A stretch of 43,952 nucleotides of DNA from Pyrinomonadaceae bacterium (GTDB taxonomy: Bacteria > Acidobacteriota > Blastocatellia > Pyrinomonadales > Pyrinomonadaceae): contig JAICGZ010000012.1 of assembly GCA_025922875.1 (NCBI GenBank), forward strand, positions 1-43,952, in the 5' to 3' direction. The position numbers and the translations under genes are program-made. This document shows, piece by piece, positions 31,835-39,625 of the stretch. Within the stretch, counting starts at the first letter, position 1, and the number at the start of each line of letters is the position of its first letter. The notes beneath the pieces are model-generated. The model was not told where the DNA came from, did no database searches, and saw only the letters and a list, made by a program, of their open reading frames with translations.

Positions 31835-32176
31835 ATGAGCGAACATTTGAAAGAGGTGAGCGATAGCTCGTTTGAGCAAGACGTGCTGGGATCCGCTAAA
31901 CCGGTGCTGGTTGATTTTTGGGCAGAATGGTGCGCCCCTTGCCGCATGCTGGCGCCGACGGTTGCAGCCGTCGCCGAGCATTATGGCGACACAGCGAGCG
32001 TGGTGAAGTTGAACGTTGACGACAATCCTTCAACGGCACAGCGCTACGGTATCAAGGGGATTCCAACTCTGATTCTTTTCCGAGACGGGAAGGAAGTTGA
32101 GCGCGTGGTGGGTGCAACCAGTAAAGAATCGATCATGAAGATGATTGAGAAGTATGCGACAGCGAAGGCTTCTTAA
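31835..32176 (+). CDS. trxA: Thioredoxin
   Basis: 113 residues. The active site is WAEWCAPCRMLAP, with the redox pair CAPC rather than the usual CGPC: a Gly-to-Ala change in the second position. The cis-Pro motif GIKGIPTLILF is present, as is the thioredoxin core VVKLNVDDNPSTAQRYG. TAGGAGCG lies before the ATG. It reduces disulfides in cytosolic proteins. It follows the sigma factor by 31 bp and is closed by a strong terminator. Confidence 0.94.
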   Translation: MSEHLKEVSDSSFEQDVLGSAKPVLVDFWAEWCAPCRMLAPTVAAVAEHYGDTASVVKLNVDDNPSTAQRYGIKGIPTLILFRDGKEVERVVGATSKESIMKMIEKYATAKAS

Positions 32177-32198
32177 CTTGAAGGTCGAGCGGTGACGA

Positions 32199-32229
32199 GG
32201 CCGGGCGTTTTTCGCGCCCGGCCTTTTTT
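32199..32229 (+). terminator. Rho-independent terminator after thioredoxin
   Basis: GGCCGGGCG and CGCCCGGCC form a perfect 9-bp GC-rich stem with a 7-base loop (32199-32223), followed by six T. It ends the Rrf2-rpoD-trxA unit. This is the most typical intrinsic terminator in the window. Confidence 0.93.
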
Positions 32230-32310
32230 GTGTGCTGCTCTTAGCAGCGGCTTCCCATTTCTCTTTTGTGTCTTTTGTGCCTCTTATGGCTAAAATAAGT
32301 GGCACCAGGT

Positions 32311-32922
32311 ATGGAACAGGCAAAACCCACGCGTTTAATTGTCGGCATCACCGGCGCGACCGGGACGATCTTCGGTGTGCGCATACTGCAAATGCTGCAC
32401 GGCTCGGGTGTTGAAACACATCTCGTTGTCAGCAAGTGGGCGACGCGTACGCTCACGCATGAAACCCCGCACTCGTTGAAGTACGTACAAAGCCTCGCAA
32501 CGCAGAGTTACGGTATTGGAGCGCAGGGAGCAGCAATCTCGAGTGGCTCGTTCGTGACGTTGGGAATGGTCATCGCACCCTGTAGCATGCGCACACTCGC
32601 TGCTATCGCACATGGCCTGGGCGACAACTTGATTCATCGCGCGGCGGACGTGATCCTGAAGGAGAAACGAAAGCTCGTACTGGTTGTACGCGAGTCGCCG
32701 TTCAATGAGATACATCTCGAAAACATGTTGAAGTTAGCGCGGATGGGTGTGGTCATTCTTCCGCCAGTGCCTGCCTTTTACAACAACCCCCAGAATCTCG
32801 ACGACATGATCAATCACATAGCGATGCGCGTCATCGATCAATTTGATATTCACCTCGACGTGATGAATCGCTGGGACGGTGTGCTCTTGGATCGAAGACG
32901 ATTGGGGACTGAAACAGAGTAG
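32311..32922 (+). CDS. ubiX: UbiX-like flavin prenyltransferase
   Basis: 203 residues from ATG 32311; a GTG at 32299 is in frame but less likely. UbiX joins a dimethylallyl group to FMN, making the prenylated flavin needed by UbiD-type decarboxylases. Visible features: GITGATGTIFGVRILQML (FMN-binding N-terminus), VSKWATRTL, a Ser-rich SSGSFVT loop, IAPCSMRTLAAIAHG, and ERKLVLVVRESPFN-type segment (KRKLVLVVRESPF), then GVVILPPVPAFYNNP. No UbiD gene is in the window. The next gene begins 10 bp after its stop. Confidence 0.9.
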   Translation: MEQAKPTRLIVGITGATGTIFGVRILQMLHGSGVETHLVVSKWATRTLTHETPHSLKYVQSLATQSYGIGAQGAAISSGSFVTLGMVIAPCSMRTLAAIAHGLGDNLIHRAADVILKEKRKLVLVVRESPFNEIHLENMLKLARMGVVILPPVPAFYNNPQNLDDMINHIAMRVIDQFDIHLDVMNRWDGVLLDRRRLGTETE

Positions 32923-32932
32923 GAGTGAAGCC

Positions 32933-33610
32933 ATGGGAGAATTGGTCCAATTTCCTTTTGCGGATGGAAACACTGGCGGCTACCTCGCGGAGCCGAAAAG
33001 CGGCAGTGGCCCGGGCGTGGTCGTGATTCAGGAGTGGTGGGGCCTTGTGGACCATATCAAGGACGTTTGTGACAGGTTCGCGGCTGAGGGTTTTGTGGCG
33101 CTCGCACCCGATCTCTTTCACGGCAAAACGACAAAATCTCCGGACGAGGCCGGCAAGCTGATGATGGCGCTGCGCATCGACGAAGCTGAAAAAGACCTCA
33201 CCGCGGCGGTTGAATATCTAGCAACCCTCGATTCAACCACCAGTGAGAAAGCCGCCGTAGTTGGATTTTGCATGGGCGGCGCCTTGTCGCTTTACACAGC
33301 AACGAAGAATCCAAACATCGGCGCCTGCGTAGTATTCTACGGCGGACATCCGAAGGTTAAGCCCGACTTGCCAAACCTGCATGCACCCGTACTCGGACTC
33401 TATGCCGAGAAAGATGGCTTTGTTACGCCTGACTCAGTTCATGAATTGGAGCGGCAGTTAAAAAGTTTAGGCAAGCAGATCGAGGTCAAGATTTATCCCG
33501 GCACCGATCACGCTTTCTTCAATGACATGCGACCGGAGGTCTACAATGCCGAAGCCTCCGCCGACGCGTGGCAGCGTACGATTGAGTTCCTTCGCAAGCA
33601 TTTAAGTTAA
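32933..33610 (+). CDS. Dienelactone hydrolase family protein
   Basis: 225 residues from ATG 32933 with AGGAG about eight bases upstream. It is an alpha/beta hydrolase: VVVIQEWWGLVDHIKDVCDR (the conserved Glu region), nucleophile Cys in GFCMGGALSLY, Asp in YAEKDGFVTP and His in GTDHAFFND. This Cys-Asp-His triad with EWWG is that of dienelactone hydrolases, though many members act on other esters. It is 10 bp from the UbiX-like gene and could be co-transcribed. Cytoplasmic. Confidence 0.92.
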   Translation: MGELVQFPFADGNTGGYLAEPKSGSGPGVVVIQEWWGLVDHIKDVCDRFAAEGFVALAPDLFHGKTTKSPDEAGKLMMALRIDEAEKDLTAAVEYLATLDSTTSEKAAVVGFCMGGALSLYTATKNPNIGACVVFYGGHPKVKPDLPNLHAPVLGLYAEKDGFVTPDSVHELERQLKSLGKQIEVKIYPGTDHAFFNDMRPEVYNAEASADAWQRTIEFLRKHLS

Positions 33611-33615
33611 ATCCG

Positions 33616-33682
33616 TTTTACAGGATTTACATGGTTTTTCAGGATTATCATGTAAATCATGCCCAATCCTGTTAATCCTGGA
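33616..33682. repeat. Imperfect inverted repeat, 'AATCCTG' family
   Basis: TTTTACAGGATTTACATGG and TTTCAGGATTATCATG are followed by AATCCTGTTAATCCTGG, giving a long imperfect stem after the hydrolase stop. It shares words with 214-245 and 13321-13351. Probably a terminator for the hydrolase gene. Confidence 0.65.
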
Positions 33683-33715
33683 ATCATCTCTATTACAACC
33701 AAGAGGAAATCGTTT

Positions 33716-36700
33716 ATGTCCCTCTCTTCGTGCGCATTGTCTCTGATCTCGATGCTGTTTCTACTGCCGCTCGGCGTAGTAGCGCAGGAGCCGCCGCGAC
33801 CACCTGCATCACCATCTCCGGCGATTACTGCTACACCTACGCCAAGCCCAACGCCGGAACCGTCGCCGACTCCGCGCGACCCGATGTCGACGCCAACCTT
33901 CAACGGACTGAGAATGCGCTCGATTGGTCCAGCGTTCACTTCAGGACGTATTAGTGGTTTCGCGGTCGATCCAAACAATCCCACGCGTTACTACGTTGCG
34001 GTTGCATCGGGTGGCGTGTGGAAGACAGTCAACGCCGGCATCACGTGGACACCTGTCTTCGACAATGAAGGCTCTTATTCCATCGGCGCAATCGCGCTTG
34101 ATCCGAAGAACCCTTTGACGGTTTGGGTGGGCACCGGCGAGAACAACAGCCAGCGCAGCGTTTCATACGGTAACGGTCTTTACAAATCGGAAGACGGCGG
34201 CCGAAGCTGGAAAAACGTTGCACTCAAGACCTCGGAGCACATCGGCCGCATCGCGATCGATCCGAAAGACTCGAACATCGTCTATGTCGCGTCACAGGGA
34301 CCACTGTGGGGACCCGGCGGAGAACGCGGTCTCTTCAAGACTACCGATGGTGGCAAGACCTGGAAGAACATTCTCAACATCAGCGAGAACACGGGCGTCA
34401 CCGATGTTGTCATCGATCCCAACGATCCGAACACGATCTACTGTGCTTCGTATCAACGCCGCCGTCACATGTGGACACTGATCAATGGCGGTCCGGAAAG
34501 CGCAATCTATAAATCGACAGACGCAGGCGCGACGTGGAACAAGCTGAGAGCTGGTCTGCCGACAGTTGAATTAGGCCGGGTCGGACTCGCAATCTCGCCA
34601 GTTGATTCGAACGTGATCTACGCGACTGTCGAAGCTGCCGATCGCAAGGGTGGAATCTTTCGTTCCGGGGATCGCGGTGGCAGTTGGGAGCGGCGCAACG
34701 AGTTTGATTCAACCGCAATGTATTACTCGCGCATCGTTGCCGATCCAAAAGACGTCGATCGTATCTACGTCATGAATGTGTTTCTGATGGTCTCAGACGA
34801 TGGCGGCCGCACGCTGCGCCGTCTTGGTGAAAAGAATAAACATGTCGACAACCACGACATCTGGATCAATCCGGCCAACACGGATCACTACCTCGTCGGT
34901 TCCGACGGTGGCATCTACGAGAGTTTCGATCGCGGCCAGAACTGGGACTTCAAACAAAACCTTCCCGTGCCGCAGTTTTATGACATCACGACTGACAACG
35001 CGAAACCCTTCTATAACGTGTACGGCGGCACCCAGGACAACTTCAGCTTTGGTGGTCCATCACGTACGCGCAGCGCTTCGGGTATCACCAACGCTGACTG
35101 GTTTGTCACCAATGGGGGCGACGGCTTTCGTTCTCAGGTCGATCCGGAAGATCCGAACACAATTTATGCGACACTACAGCACGGCGTCATAGTTCGTTTC
35201 GATAAGCGCACCGGAGAGCGCATCGGCATTCAACCGCAGCCCGGTCGCGACGAAGATCCGCCGCGTTGGAACTGGGACACGCCATTCATCATCAGTCCCC
35301 ACTCACGCACACGCCTCTACATCGCCTCTGACAAACTTTATCGCAGCGACGATCGTGGTGACACCTGGCAAGTGATTAGCGGCCAACTTTCACGCGCGCT
35401 CGATCGCGATAAGCTGCCGGTGATGGGCAAAGTGTGGAGCATCGACGCTGTTGCGAAGAACGCTTCGACCGCGTTCTTCGGCAACGCTTCTGCGCTTGCG
35501 GAGTCGCAGAAAAAAGAGGGCCTGATTTATGTCGGCACCGACGACGGGCTTGTGCAAGTGACTGAAGACGGCGGCAAAAACTGGCGCAAGATCGAGAAGT
35601 TTCCCGGTGTCGCCGACATGTCCTACGTTAGCCGCATCATCACTTCCAATCACGATGCAAACACCGCCTATGTGGCCATCGAGAACCATCAGAACGCCGA
35701 CTTCAAGCCATACCTTTTGAAAACTACTGACGCAGGGCGCACCTGGACTTCGCTCAGCGCTAACCTGCCAAAGAACGGACCCGTGTGGGCCATCGCGGAA
35801 GATCACGTCAATCCGAATCTGCTGTTCACTGGTACCGAGTTTGGTCTGTTCTTCTCCATCGATGGCGGACAGAAATGGATTCAACTCAAAGGCGGGCTGC
35901 CAACGATCCAGGTGCGCGATCTCAACATTCAGAAACGCGAGAACGACCTCGTGCTCGGCACGTTTGGACGCGGCATCTACATTCTCGATAACTACACACC
36001 TCTGCGTCTGATCAAACCGGAGACATTGCGGCAGGAGTCGGCCGTGTTTCCCGTGAAGGACGCGTTGATGTACATCCAATCGCAACCGCTTGGCGGGCGC
36101 GGCAAGAGTTTTCAGGGCGAGCGGTTCTACACCGCCGACAATCCGCCATTTGGTGCAACCATCACGTGGTATTTGAAGGAAGCACTGAAGACACGAAAAG
36201 AGAAGCGCCAGGAACGCGAGAAAGAGGCAGAAAGAAAAGGTGTACCTGTAGGTTGGCCCACGCAGGCTGAGCTGCGTGCCGAGGAACAAGAAGAAGCGCC
36301 CGCGATCATAGTTACGATTACCGACTCATCCGACAACGTCGTGCGGCGACTCACCGGACCCATTACCGGCGGCGTCCAGCGGCTGAACTGGGATCTACGT
36401 TATCCAGCGGCAAATCTATCGGCGCCGCCACCGCCTGAGGCGGATTTTGATTTCGAACCGCCTTCCGGACCACTCGTGATGCCGGGTACGTACAAAGCTT
36501 TGGTGGCAAAGCGGGTTGATGGTGTTGTTACGCCACTTGGACCACCGCAGCAGTTCGAAATAACTGTCGAAGGCCAGGAGAACATGTCCATCTCCGATCG
36601 CGCTGCGCTCGTGGAGTTTCAGCAAAAAGCAGTGCGTCTTCAACGCGCGGTGAGCGGCGCCACTCAGGCGGCTAACGCGCTCAGGCCTCGTCTCGTCGCC

Positions 36701-37072
36701 ATCAAGCGCGCAATCAATGAAACACCATCACTGCCGCAGCGATCGCATGACGAAGCAGCCGCGCTGGAGAAACGAACGAATGAGATCCTGCTTGCTTTGA
36801 GTGGTGACGTCATAGCTCGGCGCCGCAACATCAACACGCCGCCGTCGATCAACGATCGCGTTGGTTACGTAGTTGGTGCGCAGCGCATGTCAACTTCGCG
36901 CCCGACTCAAACTCAGCACAATCAATACGCCGCTGCAGCGCAGGACTTTGAAACCGTGCTGGGCCAGTTGCGGCAGTTGATCGAAGTAGATCTGGCGCGA
37001 TTGGAGAAACAGTTGGAAGCGGCGGGTGCGCCCTGGACACCGGGAAGGGTTCCCGAGTGGCGGAATCAATGA
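33716..37072 (+). CDS. Large secreted Asp-box (BNR/sortilin-like) beta-propeller protein
   Basis: 1118 residues from ATG 33716, chosen because AAGAGGAA lies upstream and a signal peptide (ending VVAQ) begins there. A Pro/Ser/Thr linker follows. About ten Asp-box motifs (for example KSEDGGRSWKNV, KTTDGGKTWKNI, KTTDAGRTWTSL, FSIDGGQKWIQL) span residues 90-780 and predict one or two large propellers. Residues about 860-970 form a fibronectin/FlgD-like domain (VRRLTGPITGGVQRLNWDLR), followed by a helical C-terminus. Annotated elsewhere as glycosyl hydrolase or VPS10-domain protein; catalytic activity is unproven. The metalloprotease gene follows on the same strand. Confidence 0.88.
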   Translation: MSLSSCALSLISMLFLLPLGVVAQEPPRPPASPSPAITATPTPSPTPEPSPTPRDPMSTPTFNGLRMRSIGPAFTSGRISGFAVDPNNPTRYYVAVASGGVWKTVNAGITWTPVFDNEGSYSIGAIALDPKNPLTVWVGTGENNSQRSVSYGNGLYKSEDGGRSWKNVALKTSEHIGRIAIDPKDSNIVYVASQGPLWGPGGERGLFKTTDGGKTWKNILNISENTGVTDVVIDPNDPNTIYCASYQRRRHMWTLINGGPESAIYKSTDAGATWNKLRAGLPTVELGRVGLAISPVDSNVIYATVEAADRKGGIFRSGDRGGSWERRNEFDSTAMYYSRIVADPKDVDRIYVMNVFLMVSDDGGRTLRRLGEKNKHVDNHDIWINPANTDHYLVGSDGGIYESFDRGQNWDFKQNLPVPQFYDITTDNAKPFYNVYGGTQDNFSFGGPSRTRSASGITNADWFVTNGGDGFRSQVDPEDPNTIYATLQHGVIVRFDKRTGERIGIQPQPGRDEDPPRWNWDTPFIISPHSRTRLYIASDKLYRSDDRGDTWQVISGQLSRALDRDKLPVMGKVWSIDAVAKNASTAFFGNASALAESQKKEGLIYVGTDDGLVQVTEDGGKNWRKIEKFPGVADMSYVSRIITSNHDANTAYVAIENHQNADFKPYLLKTTDAGRTWTSLSANLPKNGPVWAIAEDHVNPNLLFTGTEFGLFFSIDGGQKWIQLKGGLPTIQVRDLNIQKRENDLVLGTFGRGIYILDNYTPLRLIKPETLRQESAVFPVKDALMYIQSQPLGGRGKSFQGERFYTADNPPFGATITWYLKEALKTRKEKRQEREKEAERKGVPVGWPTQAELRAEEQEEAPAIIVTITDSSDNVVRRLTGPITGGVQRLNWDLRYPAANLSAPPPPEADFDFEPPSGPLVMPGTYKALVAKRVDGVVTPLGPPQQFEITVEGQENMSISDRAALVEFQQKAVRLQRAVSGATQAANALRPRLVAIKRAINETPSLPQRSHDEAAALEKRTNEILLALSGDVIARRRNINTPPSINDRVGYVVGAQRMSTSRPTQTQHNQYAAAAQDFETVLGQLRQLIEVDLARLEKQLEAAGAPWTPGRVPEWRNQ

Positions 37073-37080
37073 GCAATTAG

Positions 37081-37135
37081 CCACGGATTACACGGATAAG
37101 ACGGATCATCCGTCCTACATCCGTGTCATCCGTGG
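37081..37135. repeat. Nested inverted repeat, 'CACGGAT/ATCCGTG' family
   Basis: CCACGGATTACACGGAT (37081-37097) and ATCCGTGTCATCCGTGG (37119-37135) pair with one mismatch, and an inner GACGGAT/ATCCGTC pair (37100-37114) extends the stem. It lies between the Asp-box and metalloprotease genes and ends 16 bases before the ATG. The same family is at 11973-12011. Confidence 0.85.
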
Positions 37136-37150
37136 TTAAAGGAGATTGGA

Positions 37151-39619
37151 ATGAGACGTCTCGGTCTTCTTTTGTTGGTGCTGTTCTGCTTTGCACCGGT
37201 ACAAGCCCAGACCATCACCGAGAAGGTCGCGGGCATGGAGAAGTTTCCCGGTTTCTTCACGTTTTACTGGGATGCGAAAGCGGGAAAGATCTGGCTCGAG
37301 ATCGACAAATGGAACACCGAGTTTCTCTACGTCGAGTCGTTGCCGGCAGGTATCGGTTCGAATGACATCGGTCTTGATCGTGGACAACTCGGCAACAGCG
37401 CTATTGTGCGTTTTGATCGTACCGGCCCGCGCGTCCTGCTGATTGCACCAAACTATGGCTTCCGCGCAACGACTAACAATCCAGACGAGCGTCTGGCAGT
37501 GCGAGAGGCTTTCGCGGAATCGACGTTATGGGGTTTCGAAGTTGCCGCTGAAGAAGGCGGCCGCGTGTTGGTTGATGCGACAAACTTTTATTTACGCGAC
37601 GTTCATAACGTCACCAACACGCTGCAACGAGGACAGCAGGGAACATATAAACTCGAGCCGACTCGCAGCGCGTTCTATCTTCCCAACACCAAAAACTTTC
37701 CGCAAAACACAGAGGTCGAAACTAGGCTGACGTTCACCGGCGATCCAACGGGACAGTTCGTCAGAGAAGTTGTACCCGTGCCTGAAGCGATCACCGTTCG
37801 TGAACGGCATTCGTTTGTGCAACTTCCGCCGGCAGGTTTTAAGCCACGGGTTTCTGATCCACGCGCTGGTTACTTTGGCATCGACTACATGGACTTCGCG
37901 ACGCCGATCGAAGAGCCGATAACCAAGCGCTTCATCGCGCGACATCGTTTGCAGAAGAAAGATCCAGGTGCGCGTGTCAGCGAGGCGGTGGAACCAATTG
38001 TTTATTACGTGGATCGCGGTGCGCCGGAGCCCGTTCGTTCCGCACTGCTCGACGGCGCGCGCTGGTGGCAGGAGGCATTCGAGGCGATCGGATACAAGGA
38101 TGCGTTCCGCGTCGAGATCATGCCGGCAGATGTCGATCCGATGGACGTGCGTTACAACGTCATTCAGTGGGTACATCGATCTACGCGCGGCTGGTCCTAT
38201 GGCAGTTCACTCGTCGATCCGCGCACTGGAGAGATAATCCAGGGTCGTGTTTCGCTCGGATCACTGCGCGATCGTCAGGACTTTCTGATCGCTGAGGGCT
38301 TGCTCGCTCCCTACGACAAAACGACAACTGCATCACCGAAACTTTTGGAGATGGTGCTGGCGCGCTTGCGACAACTCTCCGCGCATGAAGTGGGCCACAC
38401 GTTGGGACTGCAGCACAACTACGCGGCAAGTCCTGTTGGCCGCGCGTCGGTGATGGACTATCCCGCGCCGCGGGCAAAGCTCGGTGTTGATGGCGTTCCC
38501 GATTTATCTGACGCTTACGCGAAAGGTGTCGGCGAGTGGGACAAGGTTGCGATCGCCTATGGTTACCAGGATTTCGCGCCCGGAATAGATGAAAGACAGG
38601 CACTGGATCGCACGTTGAGCGAAGCATTCGCGCGTGGGCTGATGTACTTGACCGATCAGGACGCACGGCCGCCGAGCAGCTCGAGTTCAGTGGCCCACCT
38701 TTGGGACAACGGCGCAAGTGCGATCGATGAGTTGTCGAACGTGATGAAAGTGCGTGCCGCGGCGTTGCGGCGTTTCGGTGAAAACAACATTCGCGAAGGC
38801 GCACCGATGGCGACGATCGAAGATGTGCTCGTGCCTATTTACATGTATCACCGCTACCAGGTCGAAGCTGCCGCGAAAGTAATTGCAGGCCAGGATTACA
38901 CTTTCAGTCTGAAAGGGAAGGGCGATCGCAATCCGCAGATCGTTGCGCCTGAGGAACAGCGACGAGCGCTCGCTGTTGTGCTCGATACACTCAAGCCGGA
39001 TGCGCTTGCCATGCCTGAGTCGTTGTTGCGTTTGATTCCACCAAGGCCGTCGGGTTATCCGCGCACGCGCGAAAACTTTCGAATTCGCACGCAGCCGGTT
39101 TTCGACGCGCTGGCGCCGGCGGAAGCAGTTGCGGATCATGTCAGCAGGTTTCTGTTAAATCAGGAGCGAGCGGCGCGCCTGGTTCAATTTCACGCTCGCG
39201 ACAGGCGCAATCCTGGTCTCGCGGAAGTGATTGACAGGATACTCGCGGCGACATGGAAAGCGCCTGTCGCACCGGGCTATGCGGGCGAGATTCAACATAC
39301 CGTCAACCTCGTGATTCTTTCCGATCTCATGTCACTGGCCTCTGGTGACCGCGCGTTGAACCAGGTACGTGCGATTGCGTCGTGGAAGTTGGAGCAGTTG
39401 AAAAGGTGGTTGACGGCGCAGAGTCGTTTGGCGAGGGACGATAGCCGGCGCGCGTTTCTGTTCTATTCACTCGAACAGATCAAACGCTTTCAGGACGATC
39501 CAAAGAAGATGAATCTCACGTCGCCACAAACGCCACCCGACGGCCAGCCGATCGGCATGGATTGGTGGACACGCGCGGACGACGACTGTAACCACAGATG
39601 GTGGTTGCTGTACCATTAG
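37151..39619 (+). CDS. Secreted zinc-dependent metalloprotease (DUF5117/DUF4953)
   Basis: 822 residues with a signal peptide ending in PVQAQ (residue 20). An N-terminal DUF5117-type domain (about 60-240; GMEKFPGFFTFYWDAKAGKI) is followed by the catalytic domain with HEVGHTLGLQHN at residues 412-423, the HExxHxxGxxH zinc motif, and SVMDYPAP shortly after as a Met-turn. The DUF4953 C-terminal region continues to about 800. This is a gluzincin/metzincin-like family common in Acidobacteriota and Bacteroidota; the substrate is unknown. AAAGGAG precedes the ATG at good distance. It may act together with the Asp-box protein upstream. Confidence 0.9.
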   Translation: MRRLGLLLLVLFCFAPVQAQTITEKVAGMEKFPGFFTFYWDAKAGKIWLEIDKWNTEFLYVESLPAGIGSNDIGLDRGQLGNSAIVRFDRTGPRVLLIAPNYGFRATTNNPDERLAVREAFAESTLWGFEVAAEEGGRVLVDATNFYLRDVHNVTNTLQRGQQGTYKLEPTRSAFYLPNTKNFPQNTEVETRLTFTGDPTGQFVREVVPVPEAITVRERHSFVQLPPAGFKPRVSDPRAGYFGIDYMDFATPIEEPITKRFIARHRLQKKDPGARVSEAVEPIVYYVDRGAPEPVRSALLDGARWWQEAFEAIGYKDAFRVEIMPADVDPMDVRYNVIQWVHRSTRGWSYGSSLVDPRTGEIIQGRVSLGSLRDRQDFLIAEGLLAPYDKTTTASPKLLEMVLARLRQLSAHEVGHTLGLQHNYAASPVGRASVMDYPAPRAKLGVDGVPDLSDAYAKGVGEWDKVAIAYGYQDFAPGIDERQALDRTLSEAFARGLMYLTDQDARPPSSSSSVAHLWDNGASAIDELSNVMKVRAAALRRFGENNIREGAPMATIEDVLVPIYMYHRYQVEAAAKVIAGQDYTFSLKGKGDRNPQIVAPEEQRRALAVVLDTLKPDALAMPESLLRLIPPRPSGYPRTRENFRIRTQPVFDALAPAEAVADHVSRFLLNQERAARLVQFHARDRRNPGLAEVIDRILAATWKAPVAPGYAGEIQHTVNLVILSDLMSLASGDRALNQVRAIASWKLEQLKRWLTAQSRLARDDSRRAFLFYSLEQIKRFQDDPKKMNLTSPQTPPDGQPIGMDWWTRADDDCNHRWWLLYH

Positions 39620-39625
39620 TGGCTT

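Noticed and set aside
35390-36289. 299-codon minus-strand frame opposite the Asp-box protein
   Set aside because: It is antisense to a clear gene and its composition follows the codon positions of the sense strand.
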